Of a DNA stretch of 21,266 nt, positions 5,608-13,597 are shown piece after piece. The DNA lies in the IMG/VR virus record IMGVR_UViG_3300029309_000141, positions 12,115 to 33,380 of that record; one strand, written 5' to 3'. Every line of letters begins with the position of its first letter. The stretch's first letter is position 1. Origin of the DNA: a virus. The translations under genes and the position numbers were made by a program. A model generated the notes under the pieces. It made no database searches. It saw only the letters and a list, made by a program, of their open reading frames with translations, and was not told the DNA's origin.

Positions 5608-7212
5608 ATGGCAATAGATAAAAAAGCCAAAGATATTTTAGATAAGTATCAGACGCTTAAAGCGCAAAGATCAACATGGGAAAGTCATTGGCAAGATATT
5701 GCAAATTTTTTCTTACCTAGAAAATCTAATATTACATTAAGAAGAACCAAAGGGGATAAGAGGCATGACCAAATATTTGATGGTACTGCCACACATTCTT
5801 TAGAATTATTATCTGCATCTTTAAATGGTATGTTGACCAACACAATATCTCCATGGTTTGTTTTAAAATATAGATCTCCAGAAATGAACCAAGACGATGA
5901 GGCTCTTGAGTGGTTAGAAAGTTGCTCAAATATTATGCAGCATGTATTTCAAAGATCTAATTTTCAGCAAGAAATTTTTGAATTATACCATGAGCTACTA
6001 GCATTCGGCACATCTGCAATGTTTATAACAGACGATATTAAAGATGATCTTAGATTTAAAACAATTCATATTTCAGAAATTTATATTACAGAAGATGATA
6101 GAGGTATGGTTGATTGTCTGGTTAGAAGATTTCAAATTAAAAATAGAAATATACCAGCTATGTATCCAGATGCACAGCTGCCACAAAGTTTAATTAGAAA
6201 AATTCAAGATGCTCCGCATGATGATACAAACATAATTCATTCAGTACATCCATCTGATATGCCAATGGGTTATGACAATAATTCTAATATGGATTTTGTT
6301 TCTTGTCATGTTCACGAGGATACTGGAATTATTTTAAGAGATAGTGGTTTTAAAGAATTTCCTTATGTGGTTCCTAGATATTTAAAATCTAGCAGCAATG
6401 AAATTTACGGAAGATCTCCAGCGATGAATGCGCTGCCAGATGTTAAGATGTTAAATACAATGTGCAAAACTACAATCAAAGCTGCACAAAAACAAATAGA
6501 CCCACCATTGATGGTTCCAGATGATGGCTTTGTATTACCAGTAAGAACTGTACCTGGAGGATTAAATTTTTACAGAGCTGGTACTAGAGAAAGAATAGAG
6601 CCATTAAATATTGGAGCTAACAATCCAATAGGAATACAAATGGAAGAGCAAAGAAGAAAAGCAATTAGAGAAAACTTTTTTGTAGATCAATTGATGATGA
6701 TCCAAGGTGTTAATATGACAGCTACAGAAGTTATGCAGCGTACTGAGGAAAAAATGAGATTACTTGGTCCAGTATTAGGCAGACTACAATCTGAACTATT
6801 ACAACCATTAATTACAAGATCTTTTAATTTGTTATTTAAAAATAATAAATTTCCTCCACCACCAGAAACTTTAGGAAACCAAGATGTAGAAATAGAATAT
6901 GTATCTCCTTTAGCTAAAGCTCAGAAAACACAAGAGCTATCATCTGTTATGAGAGGTATAGAAATATTTGGTTCATTACAAAATGTAGCTCCAGTATTTG
7001 ATTACTTAGATGTTGATGGTTTAGTAGATCACATTAAAGATGTATTAGGCTTACCAGCAAAAGTAATGAGATCTAAAGCTCAAGTACAAGAAATCCAGCA
7101 AGAAAAACAGCAACAACAAATCGAGCAAGCTGAATTACAGCAAGCTCAACAAGTAGCTGAGAGTGCTGGTAAAATAGCTCCAGCTTTGAAAGCGGGGTTA
7201 TTAAGTGAATGA
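5608..7212 (+). CDS. portal (head-to-tail connector) protein
   Basis: This is a 534-residue protein of the T7-like head-to-tail connector family, which forms the twelve-subunit ring through which DNA enters and leaves the capsid. Family signatures visible are WESHWQDIANFFLPRKS at 24-40, LLSASLNGMLTNTISPWFVL at 67-86, HELLAFGTSAMFI at 128-140, YGRSPAMNALPDVKMLN at 267-283, GVNMTATEVMQRTEE at 367-381 and YVSPLAKAQK at 431-440. The C-terminal tail (490-520) is glutamine-rich and probably helical. Length is as expected for the family. A perfect AGGAGG from the upstream gene's last codons precedes the ATG, and the 3' end overlaps the next gene by 8 nt. Confidence 0.93.
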   Translation: MAIDKKAKDILDKYQTLKAQRSTWESHWQDIANFFLPRKSNITLRRTKGDKRHDQIFDGTATHSLELLSASLNGMLTNTISPWFVLKYRSPEMNQDDEALEWLESCSNIMQHVFQRSNFQQEIFELYHELLAFGTSAMFITDDIKDDLRFKTIHISEIYITEDDRGMVDCLVRRFQIKNRNIPAMYPDAQLPQSLIRKIQDAPHDDTNIIHSVHPSDMPMGYDNNSNMDFVSCHVHEDTGIILRDSGFKEFPYVVPRYLKSSSNEIYGRSPAMNALPDVKMLNTMCKTTIKAAQKQIDPPLMVPDDGFVLPVRTVPGGLNFYRAGTRERIEPLNIGANNPIGIQMEEQRRKAIRENFFVDQLMMIQGVNMTATEVMQRTEEKMRLLGPVLGRLQSELLQPLITRSFNLLFKNNKFPPPPETLGNQDVEIEYVSPLAKAQKTQELSSVMRGIEIFGSLQNVAPVFDYLDVDGLVDHIKDVLGLPAKVMRSKAQVQEIQQEKQQQQIEQAELQQAQQVAESAGKIAPALKAGLLSE

Positions 7213-7417
7213 TAAAGATTTAAAACAATTATCAATAAACTACAAAACGACTTTTGGATCAGAGAGCGGTCAATTAGTGCTTGAAGATCTTAAAAAGAGA
7301 TGCAGCTTTGAGACTACAACCTTTGTACAAGGAGATAGTCACGATACTGCATTTAGAGAGGGACAAAGAGCAGTTGTCTTATTTATAAATAACATGCTCA
7401 ACAAAAAGGAGAAATAA
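7205..7417 (+). CDS. Bbp19-like small protein
   Basis: This is a 70-residue protein starting at GTG within the last codons of the portal gene. The pattern YKTTFGSESGQLVLEDLKKR (residues 13-32), then TTFVQGDSHDTAFREGQRAV near 38-57, agrees with the Bbp19-like phage domain (FGTxxGxxVLxDL ... F..gDpxxtAfreGxR), named for a Bordetella phage BPP-1 protein. The biochemical role is not established to my knowledge; its constant place between portal and scaffold suggests a head-assembly function. No other in-frame start with a better ribosome binding site is available. Followed by the scaffold gene after 2 nt. Confidence 0.75.
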   Translation: MNDKDLKQLSINYKTTFGSESGQLVLEDLKKRCSFETTTFVQGDSHDTAFREGQRAVVLFINNMLNKKEK

Positions 7418-7419
7418 CA

Positions 7420-8265
7420 ATGTCGAGTGAAAATCAAGAGGTAGCAACACCAGCAGCTCAAGAAACAACTGAGCAAAATGCGGTATTGTCTGGAGATACA
7501 AATACTCCAACACAAAATACTGATTGGAAAGCTAGTCTTTCTGATGAGATAAGAAACGAAAAATCTTTAGAGAACATTTCTGATATAGAAAGTTTAGCTA
7601 AAAGTTTTGTTCATGCGCAAAAATTAGTAGGTGCAGATAAAATTCCAGTACCTAATAAATTTGCAACAGAAGAAGATTGGAATAAAGTTTATGAAAAACT
7701 TGGAAGACCAAAATCTGCTGATGAATATAAGTTTAATTTACCACAAGATAAAACTGTTAATGAGGCAGCTTTAAAAGGTTTTGCAACTCAAGCTCATAAG
7801 CTAGGTCTATTACCTGGTCAAGCAGACGGGGTAGTAAAATTTTATAATGAAATGATTGGTGCTGAGTTGTCTGAGGCAAATACTATTGCTGAGGCAGCTA
7901 GAAATAAAGCTACTACTGAATTAAAAACAGAGTGGGGTCAAGCATACGATCAAAAACTAGCAGCGGCAAACAATGTAGTTGCATCTGTTTTTCCACAAGG
8001 GTTTATGAATATGAACATGGAAGATGGAACTAAGATTGGAGATAATCCAGCTGTTATAAAAGCATTTGCAATGTTGGCTGAAAAGATGGGAGAAGATAAA
8101 ATTGTTTCATCTGATGGACCAATGATGATGACACCTAAGCAGTTAGACAAAGAAATAAATAGTTTAACAGCTCCAGGATCAGCTTATTGGGATAAAAACC
8201 ATCCAGCTCACAAAGACGCTGTTGAAGAAGTTTTGGCTTTACGGGAACAAAAATCAACTGTATAG
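7420..8265 (+). CDS. capsid assembly (scaffolding) protein
   Basis: This is a 281-residue acidic protein placed directly upstream of the capsid gene. Residues 35-80 (DWKASLSDEIRNEKSLENI then SLAKSFVHAQKLVGADKIPVP) and 85-102 (DWNKVYEKLGRPKSADEY) are typical of podovirus scaffolds. The N-terminal 34 residues are low complexity (Thr/Gln/Ala) and the middle is helical. Scaffolds guide coat assembly around the portal and leave before or during packaging; the C terminus usually contacts the coat. Here it ends with VEEVLALREQKSTV, which is charged as expected. AAGGAG precedes the ATG by 8 nt. Confidence 0.88.
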   Translation: MSSENQEVATPAAQETTEQNAVLSGDTNTPTQNTDWKASLSDEIRNEKSLENISDIESLAKSFVHAQKLVGADKIPVPNKFATEEDWNKVYEKLGRPKSADEYKFNLPQDKTVNEAALKGFATQAHKLGLLPGQADGVVKFYNEMIGAELSEANTIAEAARNKATTELKTEWGQAYDQKLAAANNVVASVFPQGFMNMNMEDGTKIGDNPAVIKAFAMLAEKMGEDKIVSSDGPMMMTPKQLDKEINSLTAPGSAYWDKNHPAHKDAVEEVLALREQKSTV

Positions 8266-8407
8266 CTGAGATATTGGGATAATCATTTGACCCCAATTGA
8301 CTTTAGGAAAGACTAAGATCCATGAGATCTAAAACCGAGGAGCGACCCGCAAGGATAATCATCCGTTTTAACATAAACAACAACACTAACAATAGAGGGA
8401 GACAAAT
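8266..8407 (+). other. leader between scaffold and capsid genes
   Basis: This 142-bp gap holds a 10-nt direct repeat GGATAATCAT (8277-8286 and 8353-8362), a TTGGG/CCCAA inverted pair (8274-8278/8292-8296), and AAAAC/GTTTT (8331-8335/8365-8369) enclosing a small GGAT/ATCC stem. TTGACC (8287) and TTGACT (8297) resemble -35 boxes without good -10 partners. It probably is a structured 5' leader for high capsid expression. AGGGAG at 8396-8401 is the capsid ribosome binding site. Confidence 0.45.
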
Positions 8408-9280
8408 ATGTCAACTCAAATAACAACTGCATTTGTAGAACAATACTCTTCAAATGTAAGCATGCTTTCTCAACAAATGGGAAGTAAGCTAAGAGGTGCT
8501 GTGGATGTTGAAACTATCAGAGGAAAAAATGCGTTCTTCGATCAAATCGGAGCAACTGCAGCCGTAGCTAGAACAACTAGACACGGGAACACTCCTCAAG
8601 TCAATACACCACACAGCAGAAGACGAGTTAGCCTTTCAGACTTTGAATGGGCTGATTTAATAGATGATCTCGACAAAGTAAGAATGCTTGTTGATCCAAC
8701 TTCTTCATACGCTAAAGCAGCAGCTGCAGCTATGAACAGAACGATTGACGATCAGATAATTGCTGCGTTGGGAGGATCTGCAGATACTGGCGTTGCTGGT
8801 GGAACTGCGGTGGCTTTACCAAGCTCATCTAAATTCTCAACTGCACAACAAACAGACGGATTAACTATTGCTAAGTTATTAGAAACTAAGTTTTTCTTTG
8901 ACAACGGCAGCGTAGATCCATCTTTAAAAAGATACTTTGTTTGTGGTCCAAAACAGATCCAAGATCTATTAGCGACAACAGAAGTAAAATCTAGCGATTT
9001 TAATACTGTGAAAGCTCTTGCTCAAGGAGACATCAATTCGTTTTTAGGTTTCGAATTTATCATGTCAAACAGACTTGATACTGACGCTACTAATACAGAC
9101 GATAGATTATGTTTTGGTTTTACGGAAGATGCGATCAAGTTAGCGATCGGAGCTGATGTAAAGGCAAAGATAACAGAACGAGATGATAAAAGTTATGCCA
9201 CGCAGGTATATTATTCTATGGCAATTGGTGCTACTAGAATGGAAGAGGCAAAAGTCTTCCAAGTACCTTGTGATGAGTAA
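8408..9280 (+). CDS. major capsid protein
   Basis: This is a 290-residue coat protein that builds the icosahedral shell; an HK97-type fold is expected for the family but not visible directly. Recognisable segments are the N-terminal FVEQYSSNVSMLSQQMGSKL, the RRRVSLSDFEWADLIDDLDK block at about 76-95, followed by DPTSSYAKAAAAAMNRTIDD, and the C-terminal YYSMAIGATRMEEAKVFQ. This agrees with podovirus coat proteins annotated as Phage_capsid_2. Gene order (scaffold, coat, tail tubular A) supports it strongly. It has its own leader upstream and a hairpin downstream. Codon use is slightly richer in C-ending codons than its neighbours, as seen for a highly expressed gene (impression, not calculated). 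Confidence 0.92.
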   Translation: MSTQITTAFVEQYSSNVSMLSQQMGSKLRGAVDVETIRGKNAFFDQIGATAAVARTTRHGNTPQVNTPHSRRRVSLSDFEWADLIDDLDKVRMLVDPTSSYAKAAAAAMNRTIDDQIIAALGGSADTGVAGGTAVALPSSSKFSTAQQTDGLTIAKLLETKFFFDNGSVDPSLKRYFVCGPKQIQDLLATTEVKSSDFNTVKALAQGDINSFLGFEFIMSNRLDTDATNTDDRLCFGFTEDAIKLAIGADVKAKITERDDKSYATQVYYSMAIGATRMEEAKVFQVPCDE

Positions 9281-9295
9281 TAATCACTAATGATC

Positions 9296-9315
9296 GGAGG
9301 CGGGAAACCGCCTCC
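9296..9315 (+). terminator. GAAA-tetraloop hairpin after capsid gene
   Basis: GGAGGCGG-GAAA-CCGCCTCC forms a perfect 8-bp GC-rich stem 15 nt after the capsid stop. No T-run follows (the next bases are ATCTTAATC), so it may be a weak or partial terminator, or an RNA 3'-end stabiliser, rather than a full intrinsic terminator. Confidence 0.6.
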
Positions 9316-9345
9316 ATCTTAATCAACAACAATAGGAGAAACCTT

Positions 9346-9471
9346 ATGCCAATGGGTAAAGGAACATACGGGTCTAGCAAAGGCAGACCAAGTAAAAAGC
9401 TAAAAGGCAAACAAAACAGATTGCCAGCAGCTTTAAAAGCAAAAATAATAAAAAGTAAAAAGAGGAAATAA
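9346..9471 (+). CDS. small basic protein (41 aa)
   Basis: AGGAG at 9334-9338 precedes the ATG. The 41-residue product starts PMGKGTYGSSKGRPSKK and is almost wholly Lys/Arg/Gly/Ser. I recall closely similar PMGKGTYGS-starting peptides from marine phage genomes, next to capsid or tail genes. The charge suggests nucleic-acid binding or a minor virion role, but no function is known. It is followed after 1 nt by another small basic gene, so the two are surely co-translated. Confidence 0.65.
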   Translation: MPMGKGTYGSSKGRPSKKLKGKQNRLPAALKAKIIKSKKRK

Positions 9472-9472
9472 A

Positions 9473-9616
9473 ATGGCTAAAAGAAAAGGCTTATACGCAA
9501 ATATAAATGCTAGAAAAAGAAAAGGTATCTCAAGACCAAAATCTAAGAGTACCATTACTAAAAAAGCATACGCAAATATGAAAGCTGGATTTCCAAAAAA
9601 GAAAAGGAGAGCATAA
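9473..9616 (+). CDS. small basic protein (47 aa)
   Basis: The 47-residue product begins MAKRKGLYANINARKRKG, contains KKAYANMKAGFPKKKRR near its end, and is about 40% Lys/Arg. The KGLYANIxAxxxR start is a pattern I associate with tiny phage proteins of unknown function. A purine-rich AGAGGA within the previous gene's end acts as ribosome binding site. Its own last codons carry AGGAG (9605-9609) for the tail gene after it. Possibly a DNA- or capsid-binding peptide. Confidence 0.65.
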   Translation: MAKRKGLYANINARKRKGISRPKSKSTITKKAYANMKAGFPKKKRRA

Positions 9617-9619
9617 CAA

Positions 9620-10201
9620 ATGGCTAGTGTCGTTCAAATCTGTAATTCTGCGCTTAATCAATTAGGAGCTGCAAGTATTACATCACTTACTGATAATTCT
9701 AAAAATGCAAGACTTTGCAATGAGCGATACGCTACTGTTAGAGATGCGGTATTTAGATGCCATCCTTGGAATTCACTAATCAAGAGAAAACAATTGGCTC
9801 AAGATACTGCAACTCCAGCTTTTGGATTTAGTTTTCAATTTACCTTACCTAGTGATTGTTTAAGATTATTAGCAATAGATGCTTATAACGCAGATCACAA
9901 AGTAGAGGGTAGAAAAGTTTTATGCAATGAAAGTGCATTAAAAATAATTTATTGTTCTCAAGTCACAGATCCAAACGAAATGGATATACTACTTAGAGAA
10001 ACAATATCAGCAGCTCTAGCTGCAGATATAGCTTATGCAATAACAGCTAATCTCCAGGTAGGAAAACTGATGCAAGAAAAATACGAATACAAATTATCAC
10101 TTGCTAAACACTCAGACGCTAGCGAGGGATACAATGTAGATCCTAACAATGGACAAGTAGATCAAATCTTAACAGAAGATTTTATAACAAGTAGATTATA
10201 A
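9620..10201 (+). CDS. tail tubular protein A (T7 gp11-like)
   Basis: This is a 193-residue protein matching the T7 gp11 family, which forms the ring joining portal and tail nozzle. Signatures are ICNSALNQLGAASITSLTD at residues 7-25, ERYATVRDAVFRCHPWNSL at 35-53, FQFTLPSDCLRLL at 72-84, and a helical stretch near ISAALAADIAYAIT. Length is normal for the family. It is followed after 2 nt by tail tubular B, the usual partner. Confidence 0.9.
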   Translation: MASVVQICNSALNQLGAASITSLTDNSKNARLCNERYATVRDAVFRCHPWNSLIKRKQLAQDTATPAFGFSFQFTLPSDCLRLLAIDAYNADHKVEGRKVLCNESALKIIYCSQVTDPNEMDILLRETISAALAADIAYAITANLQVGKLMQEKYEYKLSLAKHSDASEGYNVDPNNGQVDQILTEDFITSRL

Positions 10202-10203
10202 TT

Positions 10204-12708
10204 ATGGGAAAACAGTTATTATCAATCCCTAGCTTTACAGCGGGGGAGATGAGCGACAGCATGCAAGGCAGAACAGATTTTGCGAAATACTTTTCAGCAG
10301 CTAGTCGTATTGAGAATTTTGTCGTATTACCCCATGGACCAATAACTAGACGACCAGGAACCTATTTTGTATCAGAAGTTAAAACAAGCGCAAACAAAAC
10401 AAGATTAATACCATTTACATTTTCTACAGAGCAAACTTATATTTTAGAATTTGGCAATCAATACATAAGATTTTATAAAGATAATGGTCAAATAACATCT
10501 GGTGGATCTGCTTTTGAAATATCATCTCCATATACAACAGCTCAATTATCAGATCTTAAATTTGCACAATCTGCAGATATTATGTACCTAACTCACGAAA
10601 GCCATCCAGTAAAAAAATTATCTCGTACTGGTCATACATCCTGGACACTAACTAATTGCAGCTTTACTGATGGACCATACTTAGATAGCAACACTACATC
10701 AACAACTGTCACTCCAAGCGGAACTTCTGGAAATATAACTATAACAGCGAGCAGCTCTATTTTTGTATCAACAGATGTAGATAGGTTAATTAATTTTTCT
10801 AACGGCAATGCAAAGATAACTGCATTTAGCTCTGGTACATCTGTTAGTGCAACAGTTAATAAAAATTTTGATAATACTAATGCAGTTGAAAATTGGAAGT
10901 TAGGAGCTTTTTCTACAACAACTGGTTTTCCAAGATGTGTTTCATTTTTTGAGCAGCGTCTAGTTTTTGCTGGTACTTCTACTCAACCACAAACAATGTT
11001 TTTTTCTAAATCTGGAGATTATGAAAATATGACTGGTGGTACTAATGATAATGATGCTATGGTTTATACAATTGCATCTAACCAAGTCAATGCAATCCAG
11101 GCTATGAAAGCTACAAGAACTTTAATTGTAATGACAACTGGTGGAGAGTACGCAGTATCTTCTGGAGCATCTCAAGATGCAATTACACCAACAAATATAA
11201 ATATTAGGAAACAATCTAATTATGGATCTGCTGGAGTAGATGCTTTGTCAATTGGAAATGCTACAATATTTTTACAAAGAGCAAAAAGAAAAATTAGAGA
11301 GCTTGCATATAATTTTGATACAGATGGTTATACAGCTCCAGACTTAACTATACTTGCAGATCATATTTCAGTTGGTGGATTTACTGATATGGCTTACCAA
11401 CAAGAACCATACTCTATTGTCTGGGCAGTAAGATCTGATGGTCAATTAGCTGGTCTTACATACAACAGATTAGAAAATGTTGTTGCCTGGCACAGACATA
11501 TATTCGGTGGAAAATCCGATACTGGTAAAGTTGTTAAGCAACAAAAAATTTCTTTTACAGCAAACTCTACAAATGTTTCAACATCTAACAATACAATTAC
11601 TTTAACTGGTCATGGTTTATCTACGGGAGATCAAGTTTATTATTTTGCTGGATCAAATGTAATAGGTGGATTATCTAATTCAAAAGTTTATTTTGTAATA
11701 GCTGTTGATGCTAATACAATAAAACTTGCAACATCTACATCTAATGCGTCTGGTGGTACTGCAATCTCATTAACCTCAGCTCCTGGATCCGATACTACAC
11801 AATTTATTTATCAAGGTGTAAATATAAATAATAATATTTTATTTATATCTAATCATGGATTTAAAACTGGAGATCATATTTTTTATGAAAACTCAGGTAC
11901 TACAATTTCTGGTCTTGCTAAAAATACAAAATACTTTGTAGAAAAAATAGATGATAATCAAATACAATTATTTAGTGATGAGCTTAGAGCATCTATCATT
12001 GATTTAACATCAGCACACAGCTCAGAACAGACAGATAAAATTTTAACTCATGCTAAAGTAGAAAGTGTTGCAACAATAGATGGCGATAGCGATGAAGATC
12101 AAGTTTATGTAATTATTAATAGATATATAAATGGAGCTACAAAAAGATATGTTGAATATTTTACTCCATTTGAATTTAATAAAGATCTTACAGCATTCCA
12201 TTATTTAGATAGTGGATTAACTTATACGGGTGGAGAAACTTCTACATTATCTGGACTATCTCATTTAGAGGGAGAAATAGTAAATATTATAGGAGAGGGA
12301 TCTGTACAAAATGCAAAAACAGTTTCATCGGGTAGCATAAATTTAGATGTAGCTATAGAAGAGGCACAAGTAGGATTGTTATATTCTTCTGACTTACAAA
12401 CAATGAGATTAGATGAGGGATTTACAGAAACTACACAAACTAAAACAGTTAGAGTTTTTGATCTATCTGTAAGATTTCAAGATACAGTTGGAGCTAGTGT
12501 TGGACCAACACCAGATAATTTAACTGTAATAGATTTTAGAGATAGTGGCGCAAGTATGGATTTACCCGTGCCATTATTTACTGGAGATAAACAAATAGAA
12601 TTTGATACTGGACACGGAGTTGAGGGATTAATTTATGTAAAGCAACCCCAGGCTCTACCGATGACTATCTTAGGTATATATCCTAGATTGGAGACAGAGA
12701 GTGTCTAA
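10204..12708 (+). CDS. tail tubular protein B (T7 gp12-like) with inserted repeat domains
   Basis: This is an 834-residue nozzle protein. The N terminus has family signatures: SFTAGEMSDSMQGRTDFAKY at 10-29, ENFVVLPHGPITRRPGTYFV at 37-56, RLIPFTF at 67-73. Further signatures are FPRCVSFFEQRLVFAGTSTQ at 242-261, and LENVVAWHRHIFGG at 423-436. Between that motif and VESVATIDGD (619-628), which are close together in relatives I know, lies about 180 residues containing two tandem repeats: NNTITLTGHGLSTGDQVYY (462-480) and NNILFISNHGFKTGDHIFY (543-561), each continuing with GL.N...YFV and D.N.I.L. These look like beta-rich modules exposed on the nozzle. No clear Shine-Dalgarno precedes the ATG, so translation may depend on coupling to tubular A. 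The 3' end overlaps the next gene by 8 nt. Confidence 0.88.
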   Translation: MGKQLLSIPSFTAGEMSDSMQGRTDFAKYFSAASRIENFVVLPHGPITRRPGTYFVSEVKTSANKTRLIPFTFSTEQTYILEFGNQYIRFYKDNGQITSGGSAFEISSPYTTAQLSDLKFAQSADIMYLTHESHPVKKLSRTGHTSWTLTNCSFTDGPYLDSNTTSTTVTPSGTSGNITITASSSIFVSTDVDRLINFSNGNAKITAFSSGTSVSATVNKNFDNTNAVENWKLGAFSTTTGFPRCVSFFEQRLVFAGTSTQPQTMFFSKSGDYENMTGGTNDNDAMVYTIASNQVNAIQAMKATRTLIVMTTGGEYAVSSGASQDAITPTNINIRKQSNYGSAGVDALSIGNATIFLQRAKRKIRELAYNFDTDGYTAPDLTILADHISVGGFTDMAYQQEPYSIVWAVRSDGQLAGLTYNRLENVVAWHRHIFGGKSDTGKVVKQQKISFTANSTNVSTSNNTITLTGHGLSTGDQVYYFAGSNVIGGLSNSKVYFVIAVDANTIKLATSTSNASGGTAISLTSAPGSDTTQFIYQGVNINNNILFISNHGFKTGDHIFYENSGTTISGLAKNTKYFVEKIDDNQIQLFSDELRASIIDLTSAHSSEQTDKILTHAKVESVATIDGDSDEDQVYVIINRYINGATKRYVEYFTPFEFNKDLTAFHYLDSGLTYTGGETSTLSGLSHLEGEIVNIIGEGSVQNAKTVSSGSINLDVAIEEAQVGLLYSSDLQTMRLDEGFTETTQTKTVRVFDLSVRFQDTVGASVGPTPDNLTVIDFRDSGASMDLPVPLFTGDKQIEFDTGHGVEGLIYVKQPQALPMTILGIYPRLETESV

Positions 12709-13153
12709 GGTTGTTATTGTACCATTTGAGAATAAACACGCTGAACAAATTTTACAAACTGGTTTAAACAGCAAATTATTAGAGCTTAAACCAGAACATA
12801 AAAAATATGCTTACTACTTAAAAGAAGTTGGTATGTCGTTCACGGGTTTAGTTAATGACAAACCCATAGCGGCTGGAGGTGTATTTACACTTTGGGATGG
12901 CGTTGCTGAGGGGTGGGTCTTAGCTACAAAAGATATTTATAAGTATCCAATTTTTTGCGCAAAGCATATAAAGAAAAGAACTGAGATGCTTATAAAAAAT
13001 AATAATATAAAAAGATTACAAACAAGCGTCAAAGCAGATTGTGAAATGGCAATCCGATTTGCTAAATGGCTAGGTCTAAATCCAGAGGGAGTTATGAAAA
13101 GTTATGGTCCCGATGGTGCAGACTTTATTAGATTTGCGAGGATAGAAAGATGA
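12701..13153 (+). CDS. gp13-like protein with GNAT acyltransferase fold
   Basis: This is a 150-residue protein starting at GTG with GGAG (12690-12693) seven nt upstream. The layout is GNAT-like: FENKHAEQIL near the start, strand SFTGLVNDKPIAAGGVFTLWDGVAEGWVL (46-74), a helix HIKKRTEMLIKNNNIKRLQTSVKADCEMAIRFAKWLG and a final GPDGADFIRF strand. T7 gp13, which is needed for virion maturation, occupies the same place between gp12 and gp14, and related phage proteins share this fold. The pyrophosphate-binding loop (Q/RxxGxG/A) is not evident, so enzymatic acetyl transfer is doubtful. It overlaps the next gene as ATGA. Confidence 0.72.
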   Translation: MSKVVIVPFENKHAEQILQTGLNSKLLELKPEHKKYAYYLKEVGMSFTGLVNDKPIAAGGVFTLWDGVAEGWVLATKDIYKYPIFCAKHIKKRTEMLIKNNNIKRLQTSVKADCEMAIRFAKWLGLNPEGVMKSYGPDGADFIRFARIER

Positions 13154-13590
13154 GTTTTTTTGGCGATATAATGGGAGGCAGAGCTGCACAAGCTGGAGCT
13201 AATTACAATGCGTCTTTAATTGAAAGAGATGCAAAAATAAAAGAGATGCAAGCCGACCAGGCTTACAAAGTTTATACTACTTACGATTTACCAAAATTTA
13301 ATCATCAAGCAGATCAGCTAGAGGGTACAATAAGAACTTCTTACGCTACATCTGGTGCAGAAATATCTGGTTCAGCTTTAGATGTTTTGTTTGAAAATTC
13401 TCTTAACATGGAAAGAGATAGAGATATGTTAAAATACAATGCAGAAGTAGCAAGAGATCAAACTTACAATGACGCTATTAATGCAAGAGCGGAGGCAGCT
13501 ATTGAAAGATTTAGAGGCAAGGTAGCTAAGAAAGCATCTTATTATGCAGCGGGTCAAAGTTTATTATCAACAGCTGCAATGTTTAGTTAG
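13150..13590 (+). CDS. internal virion protein, T7 gp14-like
   Basis: This is a 146-residue protein at the gp14 position. FFGDIMGGRAAQAGANYNA (residues 3-21) begins it, an Ala-rich amphipathic helix follows, then TSYATSGAEISGSALDVLFE at 63-82 (the ATSGVxxxGSxxDVL-type motif of this family), MLKYNAEVARDQ at 93-104, and a small-residue segment SYYAAGQSLLSTAAMF at the end. In T7, gp14 is ejected first and forms a pore in the outer membrane; the same is inferred here. It starts with ATGA overlap and is followed by the gp15-like gene after 7 nt. Confidence 0.78.
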   Translation: MSFFGDIMGGRAAQAGANYNASLIERDAKIKEMQADQAYKVYTTYDLPKFNHQADQLEGTIRTSYATSGAEISGSALDVLFENSLNMERDRDMLKYNAEVARDQTYNDAINARAEAAIERFRGKVAKKASYYAAGQSLLSTAAMFS

Positions 13591-13597
13591 GAGAAAT

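Noticed and set aside
13544-13597. Upstream extension of the gp15-like gene to 13544.
   Set aside because: It would run inside the previous gene in another frame with no ribosome binding site; TAGGAG precedes the ATG at 13598.
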